Of a stretch of 64,000 nucleotides of DNA, positions 21,093 through 32,734 are shown piece by piece. The position numbers were made by a program, and so were the translations under genes. The stretch comes from Vicia villosa (taxonomy: Eukaryota > Streptophyta > Magnoliopsida > Fabales > Fabaceae), in the NCBI RefSeq assembly GCF_029867415.1, contig NC_081180.1, forward strand, positions 238,026,823-238,090,822, given 5' to 3'. Positions within the stretch are counted from its first letter, which is position 1. Each line of letters starts with the position of its first letter. Below the pieces are notes generated by a model, which worked only from the letters and a program-made list of their open reading frames with translations, did not search any database and was not told where the DNA came from.

Positions 21093-24000
21093 ATGAGTGG
21101 AAGCAACTTGAATACCAAACTTCCAGTTCTTGATGGTAAAAACTGGAATAGATAGATGATTCAAATGCGTGTATTATTTGGTGCTCAAGATGTTCTAGAT
21201 CTTGTCACTGGAGGATATGTTCCGGTTGCAGCGGATGCAACGGAAGAACAAAGAGAAGCGCAGAGAGAGACGAAGAAGAGAGATCAAAAGGCGTTGTTCT
21301 TCATCCATCAGTGTGTGGATGTGAATGTGTTTGAGAAGATTGATGATTCTATGATGTCAAAGGAGGCGTGGGATATACTGGTCAGGTGTTACGGTGGTGA
21401 CGTATCAGTGAAGAAGGTGAAACTTCAATCCCTGAGAAAGCAATATGAGAATCTCAACATGAAGAACAATGAGAAAGTCTCTGAGTATATCTCTATAGTG
21501 ATTGTGATCATTAATGAGATGAAGGCTTGTGGAGAAACTCTTTCTGAACAAGTAATCATAGAGAAGATATTGAGGTCTCTTACTCCTCAATTTGATTATA
21601 TTGTTGTATCTATTGAAAATTCTAAAGATCTGGAAACCATGAGAATAGAAGAGTTGCAAAGCAGTTTAGAAGCACAAGAGTTGTGTCTGACTGAGAGAAC
21701 TTCTGAGAGAGAAGTTGAGCAAGCTCTGAAGGCTTCTTTTGTCAAGAAGGACCAGAAGTATAGACGTGGTGATAGATTCCAGAAGGAAGCCTCAACTTCT
21801 GATGAGAAGAGATATCAGAAGAGAAAGGATAAGAAGAAAGTTCAATGTTACTGTTGCAAACAATTTGGCCATTTTACTAGAGACTGTTTGGCAAACAAAG
21901 GAAGGAGATCAGAAGAAGCAAATATAGCGAGAGGAGGTTCAGATGATGAACCTGTGCTATTGATGGCTTCAGAATCTGACGAAAGATGTTCGTCAGAGTG
22001 GTGGTATATGGACACTGGGTGTTCAAATCACTTGACTGGAAATAAACAATGGCTGATAGATTTTGACTGTGAAAGGAGGACAAAAATCAGATGTGCTGAT
22101 GATAAGTATCTTTATGCAGAAGGTATGGGAAATGTCAAAGTCAAAGTGAAGAATGGGAAGAATGTTCTGATCAAAGACGTTTCGTATGTTCCTGGAATCA
22201 AAAGCAATCTGATGAGTGTGGGTCAGCTCATTAAAAAGGTTTCTCAGTTGTTATGAAGAACAACCTCTTGAAATTGTATGATTCCAATCAGAAGTTGATT
22301 ATGCAATCTGAACAGGGAAGCAACAGAACATTCAAGGTGAATGTAGAAACAGCTAAAACAGAGTGTCTGAGTGCTGAAGGCTCAGAAGGTGATAGGAAGC
22401 TATGGCACAAGAGGTTGGGGCACTTGAACTATAGAAGCCTGGGGCATCTAAGTTCTAAGAAGCTTGTACTTGGCATTCCAAAGATTGTGAAGCCTGAGAA
22501 GTCATGCGAGGTATGCATGAAAGGCAAACAACCCAGATTGCCATTTGTATCAGAAGTTGCTCCAAGAGCAAAGCATGCTCTGGGAGTAGTGCACTCTGAT
22601 GTGTGTGGACCATTTCTAGAACCTTCACTTGGAGGAAATAGGTATTTTGTGTCTTTTGTGGATGAGTTCACAAGAATGACGTGGGTAACACTTATCAAGT
22701 TTAAGACTGAGGTGTTCACAGAATTCCAGAAGTTTAAGGTGAAGGCTGAGAAGCAGAGTGGTCAGAAGATAAAGATTCTCAGAACGGATGGTGGAGGTGA
22801 GTATAACTCTACAGAATTCCAGAAGTTCTGTGATGATAATGGAATTGAGCATGAGGTTACTGCTCCTTATAGTCCTCAACACAATGGTCTTGCTGAACGT
22901 AGAAATCGTACTTTGCTTGATATGACGAGAAGTATGCTAAAAGAGAAGAAGCTTCCTCACAATCTATAGGGGAGAAGTTGTTGCTACTGCAGCATATGTT
23001 CTCAACAGGTGTCCAACGAAGAGGCTGAAGGAAATTGTTCCTTTAGAGAAGTGGACTAAAGAGAAGCAAAGTGTTAGTCATCTGAAGGTTTTTGGTTCGG
23101 TGTGTTACAAACATGTTCCAGAAGCTAGAAGAAGGAAGCTGGATGATAGGAGCAAAGTGATGTTACTGGTGGGGTACCACAGTACAGGTGCATACAAGCT
23201 CTATTGTCTAGAAACTAATAGAGTTGAAGTCAGCAGAAACATCATTGTGAAAGAATCAGAAGTTTGGGATTGGAGAGAGTCTCAACCAACTTCTGAGATA
23301 GAGATAACTTTTGAAGAAGAGTTAGAGTCAGAAGATGAAGCATCTTCTGAAGATGAGTCAGATGGTGAACCTGATTCTGATCCAGATTCTGATGATGACC
23401 CAGAATCTGGTGGTAGTCATGATTCTGGAAGGGAAAACTTTGAAGACGTAGAGTCTGGAGGACAAGCTTCTGGAGATGATCATGAAGGTGGAGACTCTGG
23501 AGGTGGTGACTCTGGAATAGTTGACTCTGAAGTAGCTCAACGACCACAAAGAGTCAGAACAATACCTAGAAGGTTTGCAGATTTTGACATGTTGCAAGAC
23601 ATAGAAGTTGACTCAGAAGGAGATCTCATTCAGTGTGCCATATTAGTAGATTCTGAACCAGTGAGTATTGAAGAAGCGCTCAAGAAGAAAGTCTGGCTGA
23701 ATGCCATGAAAGAAGAACTTGAGGCTATAGAAAGAAACAAGACTTGGAAGCTGACAAAACTTCCAAAGAAGAAGAAAGCCATCAGCGTCAGATGGGTTTT
23801 TAAAGTAAAGCTAAAGCCAGATGGATCGGTTGGTAAACACAAAGCGAGGCTAGTGGCTAGAGGTTTTCTTCAGAAACCTGGACTAGATTACTTTGAGGTG
23901 TTTGCTCCTGTAGCCAGACATGAAACAATCAGACTGGTGATTGCGTTAGCTGTGAACAGAGGTTGGTCCTTGATGCATCTGGATGTAAAGTCTGCATTTC

Positions 24001-25190
24001 TGAACGGTCCATTACAAGAGGAGGTATATGTGTCACAACCCCCTGGCTTTGTGAAAAAGAATAAGGAAGGGATGATGTACAAATTACATAAAGCTCTGTA
24101 TGGATTAAAGCAAGCACCCAGAGCTTGGAATTTGAAAATTGATTCATTTTTCAAGAAGCAAGGGTTCCAGAAGTGTGAGATGGAATATGGAGTTTATTTG
24201 CAACAATCTGGAAGTAATATGATTCTGTTGTGTCTGTATGTTGATGACATATTGCTTACGGGGAGTTGTCCAGAAGATCTGATGAAGTCCAAGAAGGTGC
24301 TGATGAATGAGTTTGAGATTACAGACCTTGGGAAAATGTCATATTTTCTAGGGATGGAGATTCTGTACTCAAAAGATGGTATCATTCTGCATCAGCTGAA
24401 GTATGAGTTAGAACTTCTGAAGAAATTCAAGCTGGAGAATTGCAAAGCTGCTGTTACACCGTCAGAAACGAATCAGAAGTTGGACTTTGACTCTAAAGTT
24501 GAAGATGTTGATGCTACGATCTTCAAACAGCTGGTTGGTTCTCTAAGGTATTTGTGTAATACCAGGCCTGATATATGCTATGCAGTTGGATTGGTTAGTA
24601 GGTTTATGAGTAAACCTAAGTGGTCCCATTACCAAGCTGCTGTCAGAATCTTGAGGCATGTCAAGGGAACTCTGAAGTTTGGCATATTGTTTCCTTCTGG
24701 GAGAAAGGAAGAATCGGAGTTATTGAGTTATTCTGATTCTGATTGGTGTGGAGACAGAGTTGATAGAAGGAGTACTTCTGGATATTTGTTCATGTTTCTG
24801 GGAGGTCCTATTTCTTGGAGTTCCAAGAAGCAGCCTGTTGTTTCTCTATCAACCTGTGAAGCTGAGTACATCACAGGCGTTGTAGCTGCATGTCAAGTTG
24901 TGTGGCTTCTGAACTTATTAAAAGATCTGAAGATTAAAGTGAAGAAGCCTCTGAAGGTGATGATTGATAACAAGTCTGCAATCAATCTTGCCAAGAATCC
25001 GGTGCTACACGGAAGAAGCAAGCATATTGAGACTAAGTATCATTTCTTGAGAAGCCAAGTCCAAAATGGAACATTAGAAGTTGTGCACTGCAGCACCCAG
25101 AAGCAGATGGCTGATGTTCTGACGAAGGCGATCAAGACGGATCAATTCCTGCTCTTAAGGGATGGAATTGGTGTTGTCAGCTTTGATTGA
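21093..25190 (+). pseudogene. Ty1/copia gag-pol, disabled (TNT1/Tork-like)
   Basis: The domain order is standard. Gag is at 21093-21840 and a CCHC knuckle (CYCCKQFGHFTRDC) at about 21844-21885. The protease has a DTGCS active site at about 22012. Integrase has an HHCC zone in 22400-22530 and a core with HSDVCG, VDEFTR and DGGGEYN. An acidic Ser/Asp/Glu-rich linker covers 23270-23540. Reverse transcriptase has YVDDILLTG near 24236, and RNase H has SDSDWCG...STCEAEY at 24735-24870. The start is taken at 21093. Three lesions interrupt it: TAG at 21153-21155 where family members have Trp, a one-base loss in an A-run near 22232, and a one-base gain near 22966. From there one frame runs to the stop at 25190. 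Lineage is by sequence style; a domain tree would test it. Confidence 0.9.
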
Positions 25191-25198
25191 AGAATATG

Positions 25199-25211
25199 AA
25201 TTAAGGGATGG
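25199..25211 (+). other. Polypurine tract of the copia element
   Basis: The purine-rich AATTAAGGGATGG immediately precedes the 3' LTR, the expected position for plus-strand priming. Confidence 0.7.
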
Positions 25212-25576
25212 TATTGAAGAGTAATTCAATATTCAAAAGATGAACATCAGAAGTTCTGATGTGGGCTGATCTTCTGATGGTTACTCAGAAGATAGTGTTG
25301 ACCAGAAGATGTTATCTTCTGGGTCCCATTAGCTTAGTTGTTTACTAGTAAGGGTACTTTAGTATTTCTTAGTATTGTACTGTTTGTACCTTAAGCTTGT
25401 TCACTAAGTTTAGTCTGTTAGGGCCTACGTGGCAAGAATTTTCTTTGTATAAATAGCCTTGTAGTAGCTATCATATATTAACAACAACGCAAGTAGGATC
25501 AACAATTTTATTCTCTCTCATTAATCTTTGCGCCGTTATTCTCTTTGTCATCATCTTTATTCATTGTGCACCAACA
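25212..25576 (+). mobile_element. 3' LTR of Ty1/copia element
   Basis: This is the 365-bp partner of 20541-20905. The flanks are AGTTA (before the 5' LTR) and AGTTG (after the 3' LTR), a possible 5-bp target duplication with one mismatch. Part of this LTR is duplicated at 40079 onward, carrying the 3'-LTR-specific bases. Confidence 0.92.
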
Positions 25577-25859
25577 AGTTGCACACGAGTTCTTATCTTG
25601 AATAACACAATCGATGAAAATGATGAATGTGACACAACATAATAAAATCAAAATATCAATATGAAAGAAATTTAATTATATTAAGTGGCTAATATGGACA
25701 TGAAATGGAGATTAAAAAAAAAAATTCAATCTAAATTAAATTAAATTAAATGTGTTCAATAGAATAATGGCTACTAAACACACTTATTTGAGCTATATTG
25801 TAAAGTGGCAAACTATTAACTAAAAAAAAGCATAATATTCTTTTCATCCTTTATTTATA
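25365..25859 (+). repeat. 495-bp direct repeat, left copy
   Basis: This segment covers the end of the copia 3' LTR plus 283 bp of array flank. It recurs at 40079-40574 with no base substitution that I can find. Only the lengths of two A-runs differ. The 14.2-kb MULE-like segment lies between the copies. Confidence 0.93.
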
Positions 25860-26060
25860 GGGTCCTACTTCATTACCCAACTTAAAATGTTGGGTAACTT
25901 TACCCACTTGACATGTCTTATATAGATTGGTTATTACTTAAATCATTTGTCATGTCATCACTATTTTGTAGTTTTTAATTTTTGCCCATATCATTTTATA
26001 ATTACATATTTATCCAACTCTCATTTTATCTTAAATTAATATTTTTAATTAAAAAAATTA
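25860..26060 (+). repeat. Left terminal region of the MULE-like insertion
   Basis: It starts GGGTCCTACTTCATTACCC, followed by a local palindrome (ACCCAAC...GTTGGGT) and the word shared with the right end. The similarity with the right end is broken, so the exact TIR length is unclear. Confidence 0.5.
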
Positions 26061-28786
26061 CATTATTTTCATTCATTTTCTAATAGGATGAAATTGAGAA
26101 ACCTAACAAGAAGCAACCAAAGCATCAGACCCAGCACAACAATGGCAGAGTTGAAGTTGCGGCCGGGATTTCAAAGAAGATAACATTTTTCTTCTTCCTC
26201 TTGACAATATCCTTCTTTCTCACTTTCTCATCTCCGTCTTTTCGTTTTTGAAAAAGGGTCAAATCAATAACTCTTCCAATACTTACAAAATCACACACAG
26301 GTTTTTCTCATTCTCCTTCTTCTTCACACACATAGAGATTACTTACTCTCTCAATAACAATGTTTTCATCGGTTATTTTTACAATTTTAATGGAAAATAA
26401 ATATGAGTTTTGTGTATGAGGAATATGGTATGTCTTTTTTCTGTAAAACCCTTGATACCCCCTCTTACTTTTTATCTCATTTCAATTTTAGATTTTTTAA
26501 TGTTTTTTTCCTTCATTTTTAATGATGATTATTATTAGTGTTTCAATGCATAGATTGATTGCATTTTGATTTTGCAGGTTGTCATTGGGGTGTCTGCTTT
26601 TTGTTTTTCATCTCTGTTTGAACAATCATTACAGTATTCTATGCAATTTTAATCTTCTTTCTTGTTCTATAAAACACTTAACCCAAATTATTGATTAAAT
26701 TGAAGTATTTTGGTATGATATGTTTCTATTTTATTCTTAGAACTTTTTAAATCTAAATATAGTCTTATTTGTAGATCATTATGGAAAGAAAATGGAGGAC
26801 ATTTGAGAAGAATGTAAGATTGAAGCAATCAGAGGCAACAATAATACATTGATAGCAGATGTATGTTTTTATTTCTCCAATGTTTTTTTTTCAAAAAGAA
26901 GAGATTTTATAACTTTGCCAGTCTTTTTTAATTGCTTTGTCTTTTCTTATATTCAGGTGGTAATAGTCCGGTTGCTTTTGGTGATCATAGACAGCTTTGC
27001 TTCAGTATTTTTTTCATCAACTTGGGGCCGATTTTTTGCAGGGAGTTATTTAGTTCGGTTGGGGTTGTGGCGTCTCGTCGAGTTTTCATTCCTCCTAGCT
27101 GCCTAACCCAATCTAAGTTAGTTTCAGTTGGAATTTTTCTTATATGCCTAGAGATGCTTCTATTCTGGTTCATTTTCATGCTTAAGTGCAGGGTGTTTTT
27201 TTTCTTAATTTTTAGATATTTATGTTCAGTTTATTAGAAATTTCTGCATCGGTGGAATTTTATCGGTGGCTCTCGATTGTTGTTCCTTGCTTTCTGATTT
27301 TTTACTGGTTATACTGCTGAGTTAAGGAATGAAAGCAGGATTGGTGTTGCTGATACTTTGTTTATTTCGTTGGAATTGGTGGAAGGTGGAAGCTTATATT
27401 TGATGTCTTTGTTATAGTTATGTTTGCATTGTGTTAATTTGATAGGTGACCGTAAGCATTAGCTGTGTAATATATCATGAGAATAGGTGGTTTTTATTGG
27501 CATGACTTATGCCCAGTTTTTGTGTTTATATATTTATATCTATTTGTTTTATATATTTGTTTTAGATCTTAATTGATATTTATTTTAATCAATTAAGTGT
27601 CAAAATACCTCTGATTTTTTAATTAAAAAAAGAATTATTTTTAATTAAAAAAATCAAACAAATAAATGAAAAAACCAAACAAGTAAATGACAAATTCAAT
27701 TTATACCAATAAATGATAAACACGGTCTTAAATCACGATAAATGACAAATTCAATTTATACCAATAAATGACAAGCACTATCTTAAATAAATGAAAAAAT
27801 CAAACAAATAAATGACAAACACAATCTTAAATCAATGGATTTAAAGAAAATTCAATTTATGCCAATTCAAATTTTAAATTAAAAATAAAACAAAAGCATC
27901 AAATAGATTTTCCACAATGTCAAATTTCAACTAGTAATACATAAAAAAAATTCAACTAGATTGGTTATTACTTAAAAAAATAGTTTAGCTATAAAATAAT
28001 TTCAACTCTTCCTCAATAAAAGGAATTTAATTTATTTTAAAATTAAAAATAATTCATATAAATTTATGACAAAAAAACTCATTCACATAAAAATTAAAGA
28101 GAATCAAATATTACGGTATAAATATTCCATATATAAAGATAAACTTAAGAAATTGTGTAGTATTAATATGAAATTTGTAACAACCAACTTAAAAAATTGA
28201 ATAGTATTAATATGAATTGAATAGTATTAATATGAAAATTGTAAAGACTAATAAATAGGTGATTTGATATTCCATATATTATATATAACTATCGTATCTT
28301 TTTTTTTAAACAACACCTCTTGATTCCATTTCAAAAAAGTCAAAGAGAATTGATGTCATTATTTTAGTATATTTAATTTCTCATATATAATAATTGATAA
28401 TTAAAATAAATCAATTAAAAGTCATTATTTTAGTTAGTAAATTTTTGACTTTTTGTATCAAGGTAATTTATTTACTTTTTTCATAAAAAAATTATAATTA
28501 CACAACATAAAATATATAACACTTTAATTTTATGTAATCACACATAAATCTTTGGAGAGGAAACACGGTCTTAAATCCATGCATTAAAAGAAAATTCAAT
28601 TACACCAATTCAAAATTCAGATTTAAAATGAAACTAAAATATTAAATAGATTTTCGACTAAGAATAAAATGAGTTGTTACATAATTTAATTGACAAAATA
28701 CTTAATCAGTATTAAAATTCTTGCAAAATTTATATAATCCTTGCTTATAAAAAAAAAAAACTCTTGCAAAATTCATCACATGTCTC
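26061..28786. other. AT-rich left arm of the MULE-like insertion
   Basis: No protein-coding gene is identified. Between about 26090 and 27480 the composition is less AT-rich, with UTR-like and intron-like stretches (acceptor-like TTTTGCAG at 26577 and TATTCAG at 26956), so a captured gene fragment or untranslated exons are possible. From 27500 to 28786 it is AT-rich with repeated phrases such as 'aaatgacaaattcaatttata' (27686 and 27746). Confidence 0.35.
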
Positions 28787-31408
28787 TTATGCATTGTCCA
28801 ACTTCTTAAATTTTTCCCACGCCCTCTCCAAAATGAAACCATTTAATTTGTTGTAAGAATCCATTGTCAAATCTAATGCAATCCTTAGTCTTGTACCACC
28901 GTCAACCTATAAAATAAAATATCGTTATAATTAGTGAAATTAACATAAATTAAAATTAAGTTTGGTGAAGAGCGACGTACACAAATCTTATTCACATCTC
29001 CTCTTATTTGCTCCATCCATTTTATCACCCATATTCCACAATCATTCCTAAATTTTAATTTCATCATTAGATAGACAAAATATGAATAAATAATAAAAAA
29101 TAAATAAAAACATAATAACATACGAGTCGCATGTCTGCTTTCCCAAATCATTTGGAATGATTAGTCGAAATTCAGATATTGTTGGTTTATGAGTTGCTCC
29201 ATTTGCATAAAAAGAAGGATCCAAGAGTAAATCTTCCATATAAATAGCCTAAAAATGAGTGATATTTGTGTTAGAAATTATATTATATTAAATTCAAATA
29301 AGACAATGAAAAAAATTGAAGTATATTATTTTACCAATTTTTTTATATAATGCTTCCTTCGATATAATGCTGATTTAGATGGGAAAGAATCAAGACAAAC
29401 TAACTCCTCTTTAACAAGATCAATTACAAGAAGAAACCAGTGAACTAAGTCTCAATCATGAATTGGTATGAATATCTGTATTTACTCAATATTAAATAAT
29501 CAAATTGAATTTATATAAATGGTAGTATATATATTAGTATATAATTTCTCTATGTAGAATAATTCATTACCTTTGAAATATTATCTATTTTCCCCATAAA
29601 TTTGTTTTGGTATATTTCAATCATTCTTTGTGTTCCTGCATTCCATGCCTGCACATATTGCTACAAGAGAATATCCATTTGTAAAATCATTTAGGTATAC
29701 GTGAAAAAAGTTAAACAAATTAAACAATAAAGAGTTTAAAGTTGTGTGAAATTAATACCGAAAAAGTAGTTGGTAGAAACCAATATCTTTGAAATAAATT
29801 GTCTTTTTTTTAGCATAAGTGAACATACTTGCAGCTAAATCAAGAATCTGAAACAATAGACATTAGAAATTTTTAAATATGTTTAAAAATAAACACTATT
29901 ACCACATATTTTTACCTCTTGGTCAACCAAATTACGAGGCTTTAAGCATTCAAACAACTTTCTTGTTCCTTCACAAATTAATGTATCTGGAACAACTAAA
30001 ATTTCGGTCCTACAATTAATAATAAAAAATAATATATCATTACATTTATATTTTGTGTAATCAATTTATTTAAAATATTATTAAAGTTAAATACAATCAA
30101 TAATATATGACTAACTTTTCAGAAGTTTTGTTTGTGTGATAGTCAAATAAATATGATGCCACAGCACACTCATCATCCTCTAGATTCATTGTGTTTATTG
30201 TTTTAAACAAAGAAGATAAACCCTGCATCAACATATGAGATACAAATAATAAATATAAAATAGAATTATAAAATATGAATATAAAACATGAGCAAGTATG
30301 AAATAAATAACTTACATCAGAAATATTTTTTTTTAGAAGAAAAGTCTAAATTTTTACTAGACTTAATGTAGAAACCTGTGGGTGAGCCGGTTGCTACCAA
30401 AGTCAGAATGCATGTTTTGTTTTTATGAGATGGTGGATAAAATTCTTGGAGATTTTTTTTAAATTTAAGTTCATGGTCTCTAACAATCTTTTTTGGAGTC
30501 ACTTCCTGTTCTTCAGCTCCATCTCTTTCAATCATCTCAGATTTATAAGGAGTGGATGTTTTGTGATTATCAAAAGTATGACCAAAATTTTCAAATTTAA
30601 TCAACATAAATGTCTTAAAATGATCAATATCTTGTATTACATCATCAAATCTTCTTTCCAATTTTGCTACCCTTTGTTGTAGCAAATAATGATCACCCTG
30701 GTTATTAATATATTGACAATAACAATAGTAAATAAGAAAGTGTTCAAAATAATAAACAAATATTTTATAAATTAAAATAACTAAAATTATAATATAATTT
30801 AATTACCTCATGGTCATATGCTTTACCATGCATGTTAGCATATTCATCATAATTTTCCATTCTCTTTTTCCAAATGTAATTAATTTCTCTCTGGCTGAAA
30901 ATTTAAAAACTAAACAAACAAACAGTTATTGTTCTCTACCTATTTTAAAATAAGATTTATAAAAAAAACAACTTATATGTATTAAAATAATATATTTATA
31001 CCTTAAAGACATCATATCTTCAAAAGATGTATTTTGTGGAATGGAGGAGTACTCCTTTTTATCAGAACTATTTTCTTTTTCTTTTTTGAATAGTAGAGGG
31101 TGCCATTCTTCACAATTTTCATTCTTTTGTTTCCGTTTGAGAACATCTTCTTTTTGGCTGTTTATTACAAAAAAAAAATGAAATGTTATAAATTTATTCA
31201 CAGACTTCTAACAATTTAACCATTGTTAAATAAAAAAATCAATCCATTTTATTATTAGAAGCAAAAACAAATCAGAAGTGCAGTGTTTGAGCATTTACCT
31301 GGAGGATGAGAGTAAAATAAGAGAAATATTTTTCCCACAAGAATCTAAGATACGACGTTTGACTCTTTTTTCGTCTGCCAAAGGAGAGGTAACAGATTCT
31401 TCTTCCAT
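28787..31408 (-). pseudogene. Ulp1-type (C48) cysteine protease gene of a MULE, 12 exons, disabled
   Basis: I read twelve minus-strand exons with GT/AG borders in consistent phase: 31408-31299, 31157-31012, 30894-30807, 30697-30316, 30222-30116, 30009-29916, 29847-29759, 29660-29571, 29475-29335, 29248-29124, 29047-28981 and 28906-28787. Together they give about 520 codons, from an ATG at 31408 to a TAA at 28789-28787. The C-terminal half has the SUMO-protease-like layout: WFLPTTF, catalytic His in LVHWFLLVID, Asp in CLDSFPS, and Cys in SNDCGIW. Such proteases are carried by MULEs of the Kaonashi kind. Three lesions are present: a TGA at 29454-29452 just before the His motif, and frame changes at A-runs near 29812 and 30334. 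The N-terminal half is charged and probably coiled. Confidence 0.75.
31299..31408 (-). CDS. Exon 1 of the Ulp1-type gene
   Basis: The exon runs from an ATG at 31408-31406 to the donor CCAG|GTAAATG at 31299/31298. It encodes a short acidic-then-basic N-terminus (MEEESVTSPLADEKRVKRR). The phase joins cleanly to exon 2 (31157-31012), with a Ser codon split across the intron. Confidence 0.65.
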
Positions 31409-31631
31409 TTTTGTTGCTTGAAATTGTACTAATTTTTTGTTAACAGTTCAGACCTTATAACCTTTCCAAAGAAAAAAATATGAAAGAGATAAGATACTTC
31501 TATATCCATAGATGAAATGATTAAGACCATGAGATTCGTGAAAACTGGAAAAAAGTTACTGCCAAAAAATTTAAGAGTGGTATTGGAAAACCAAAATATT
31601 GAAACAAAACGTTGTTTACAATTTTCAACAT

Positions 31632-32177
31632 CAGAAATGATATTTTTACACCAAATCTTACACTTACACCGTATGTACGGACGACACTGTTCATGTACGG
31701 ACGATACTGTTCATGTACGGGCGAATACTATTCATGTACGGACGGATACTATTTATGTACGGACGTTTATTTTTAATACCTGGGCGTGCATTAACCAACT
31801 TCATTACTGCATTAACCAAGTTTTTACATTGCATTAACCAAGTTTGATGACTGCTAAAAAATATCTTTAATACCTAAATGTTGCATTAACCAAGTTTTTA
31901 CACTGCATTAACCAAGTTTGGTGACTGCTAAAAAATATTTTTAATACCTGGATGTTGCATTAACCAGCTTTATTACTGAATTAATCAAGTTTTTACACTG
32001 CATTAACCAAGTTTGGTGACTGCTAAAAATTATTTTTAATACTTATGTTGCATTAACCAACTTCATTACTGTATTAACCAAGTTTGTACACTGCATTAAC
32101 CAAATTTAGTGACTACTGAAAAATACTGTTGGGTGTAAGTATTGGTGTAACAATTGGATGTATGAATAGCATTACTC
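31632..32177. mobile_element. MULE-type MITE carrying two minisatellites
   Basis: It is flanked by a perfect 9-bp duplication TTTCAACAT (31623-31631 and 32178-32186). The ends are similar when inverted: the left has 'cagaaatgatatttttacac', and the right, read on the minus strand, has 'gagtaatgctattcatacat' followed by shared TTACACC words. The paralogous segment at about 37095 has the uninterrupted target (ttttcaacgtgaataac), confirming the borders. Confidence 0.75.
31673..32120 (+). repeat. Two minisatellites within the MITE
   Basis: The first is a set of 'tgtacggacgatactgttca'-like units of about 21-24 bp at about 31673-31765. The second is a longer pattern from 31785 to 32120 in which 'gcattaaccaagttt' alternates with 'gactgctaaaaaatattttt', repeated about every 60-75 bp. 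Confidence 0.75.
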
Positions 32178-32186
32178 TTTCAACAT

Positions 32187-32600
32187 GACTAACTTTTTTT
32201 TGATAAAAAAAAAAAACATGACTAACTTTTTTATGTTATAAATTTTTATCAATATAATAAGTTATTTCCTTTTTTATTTTAATTTTAAAATAAATTAAAT
32301 TCCTTTTATTAAGAAGTAGTTGGAATTATTTTGTTAGTTAATTACTTTTTAAGTTTAAAATATAATCGATATTTTTGAGGATTAATTTTTAAATAAATAT
32401 CATAATTTAAAAAATAACAATAATAAATAGTAAATGTTTTTTTTTACAAGTTTTTAATTTTATTATAGTAATTAGAATTTTTAAACAAAACATTAAATAT
32501 ATTTTTTAGATTCTGTTTTCAAAAATCAAAATTATTACTTAGTCAAAAAATATATATAAATTATTACTTTTGAGGTTTTAAAAAAAAGATAAAGTTTAAA
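32187..32600 (+). repeat. Segment duplicated at 37105-37450
   Basis: From 'taactttttta' onward the sequence closely matches 37105-37450, including 'atcaatataataagtt' and 'agaagtagttggaattattt'. With 31545-31630 (matching 37025-37095) it forms a direct duplication lying either side of the satellite array. Confidence 0.75.
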
Positions 32601-32734
32601 ACAAATAATTGATCTATATGTTGGAAATCAAATAACTTAATGGAAAGGAATTTTTTTTTTCATTTTTAATTTCTTTTTGAAAAATTAAAATAAGAAACTA
32701 AAATATATGTTTTTTAGATTATCAGAGGTCCTCT

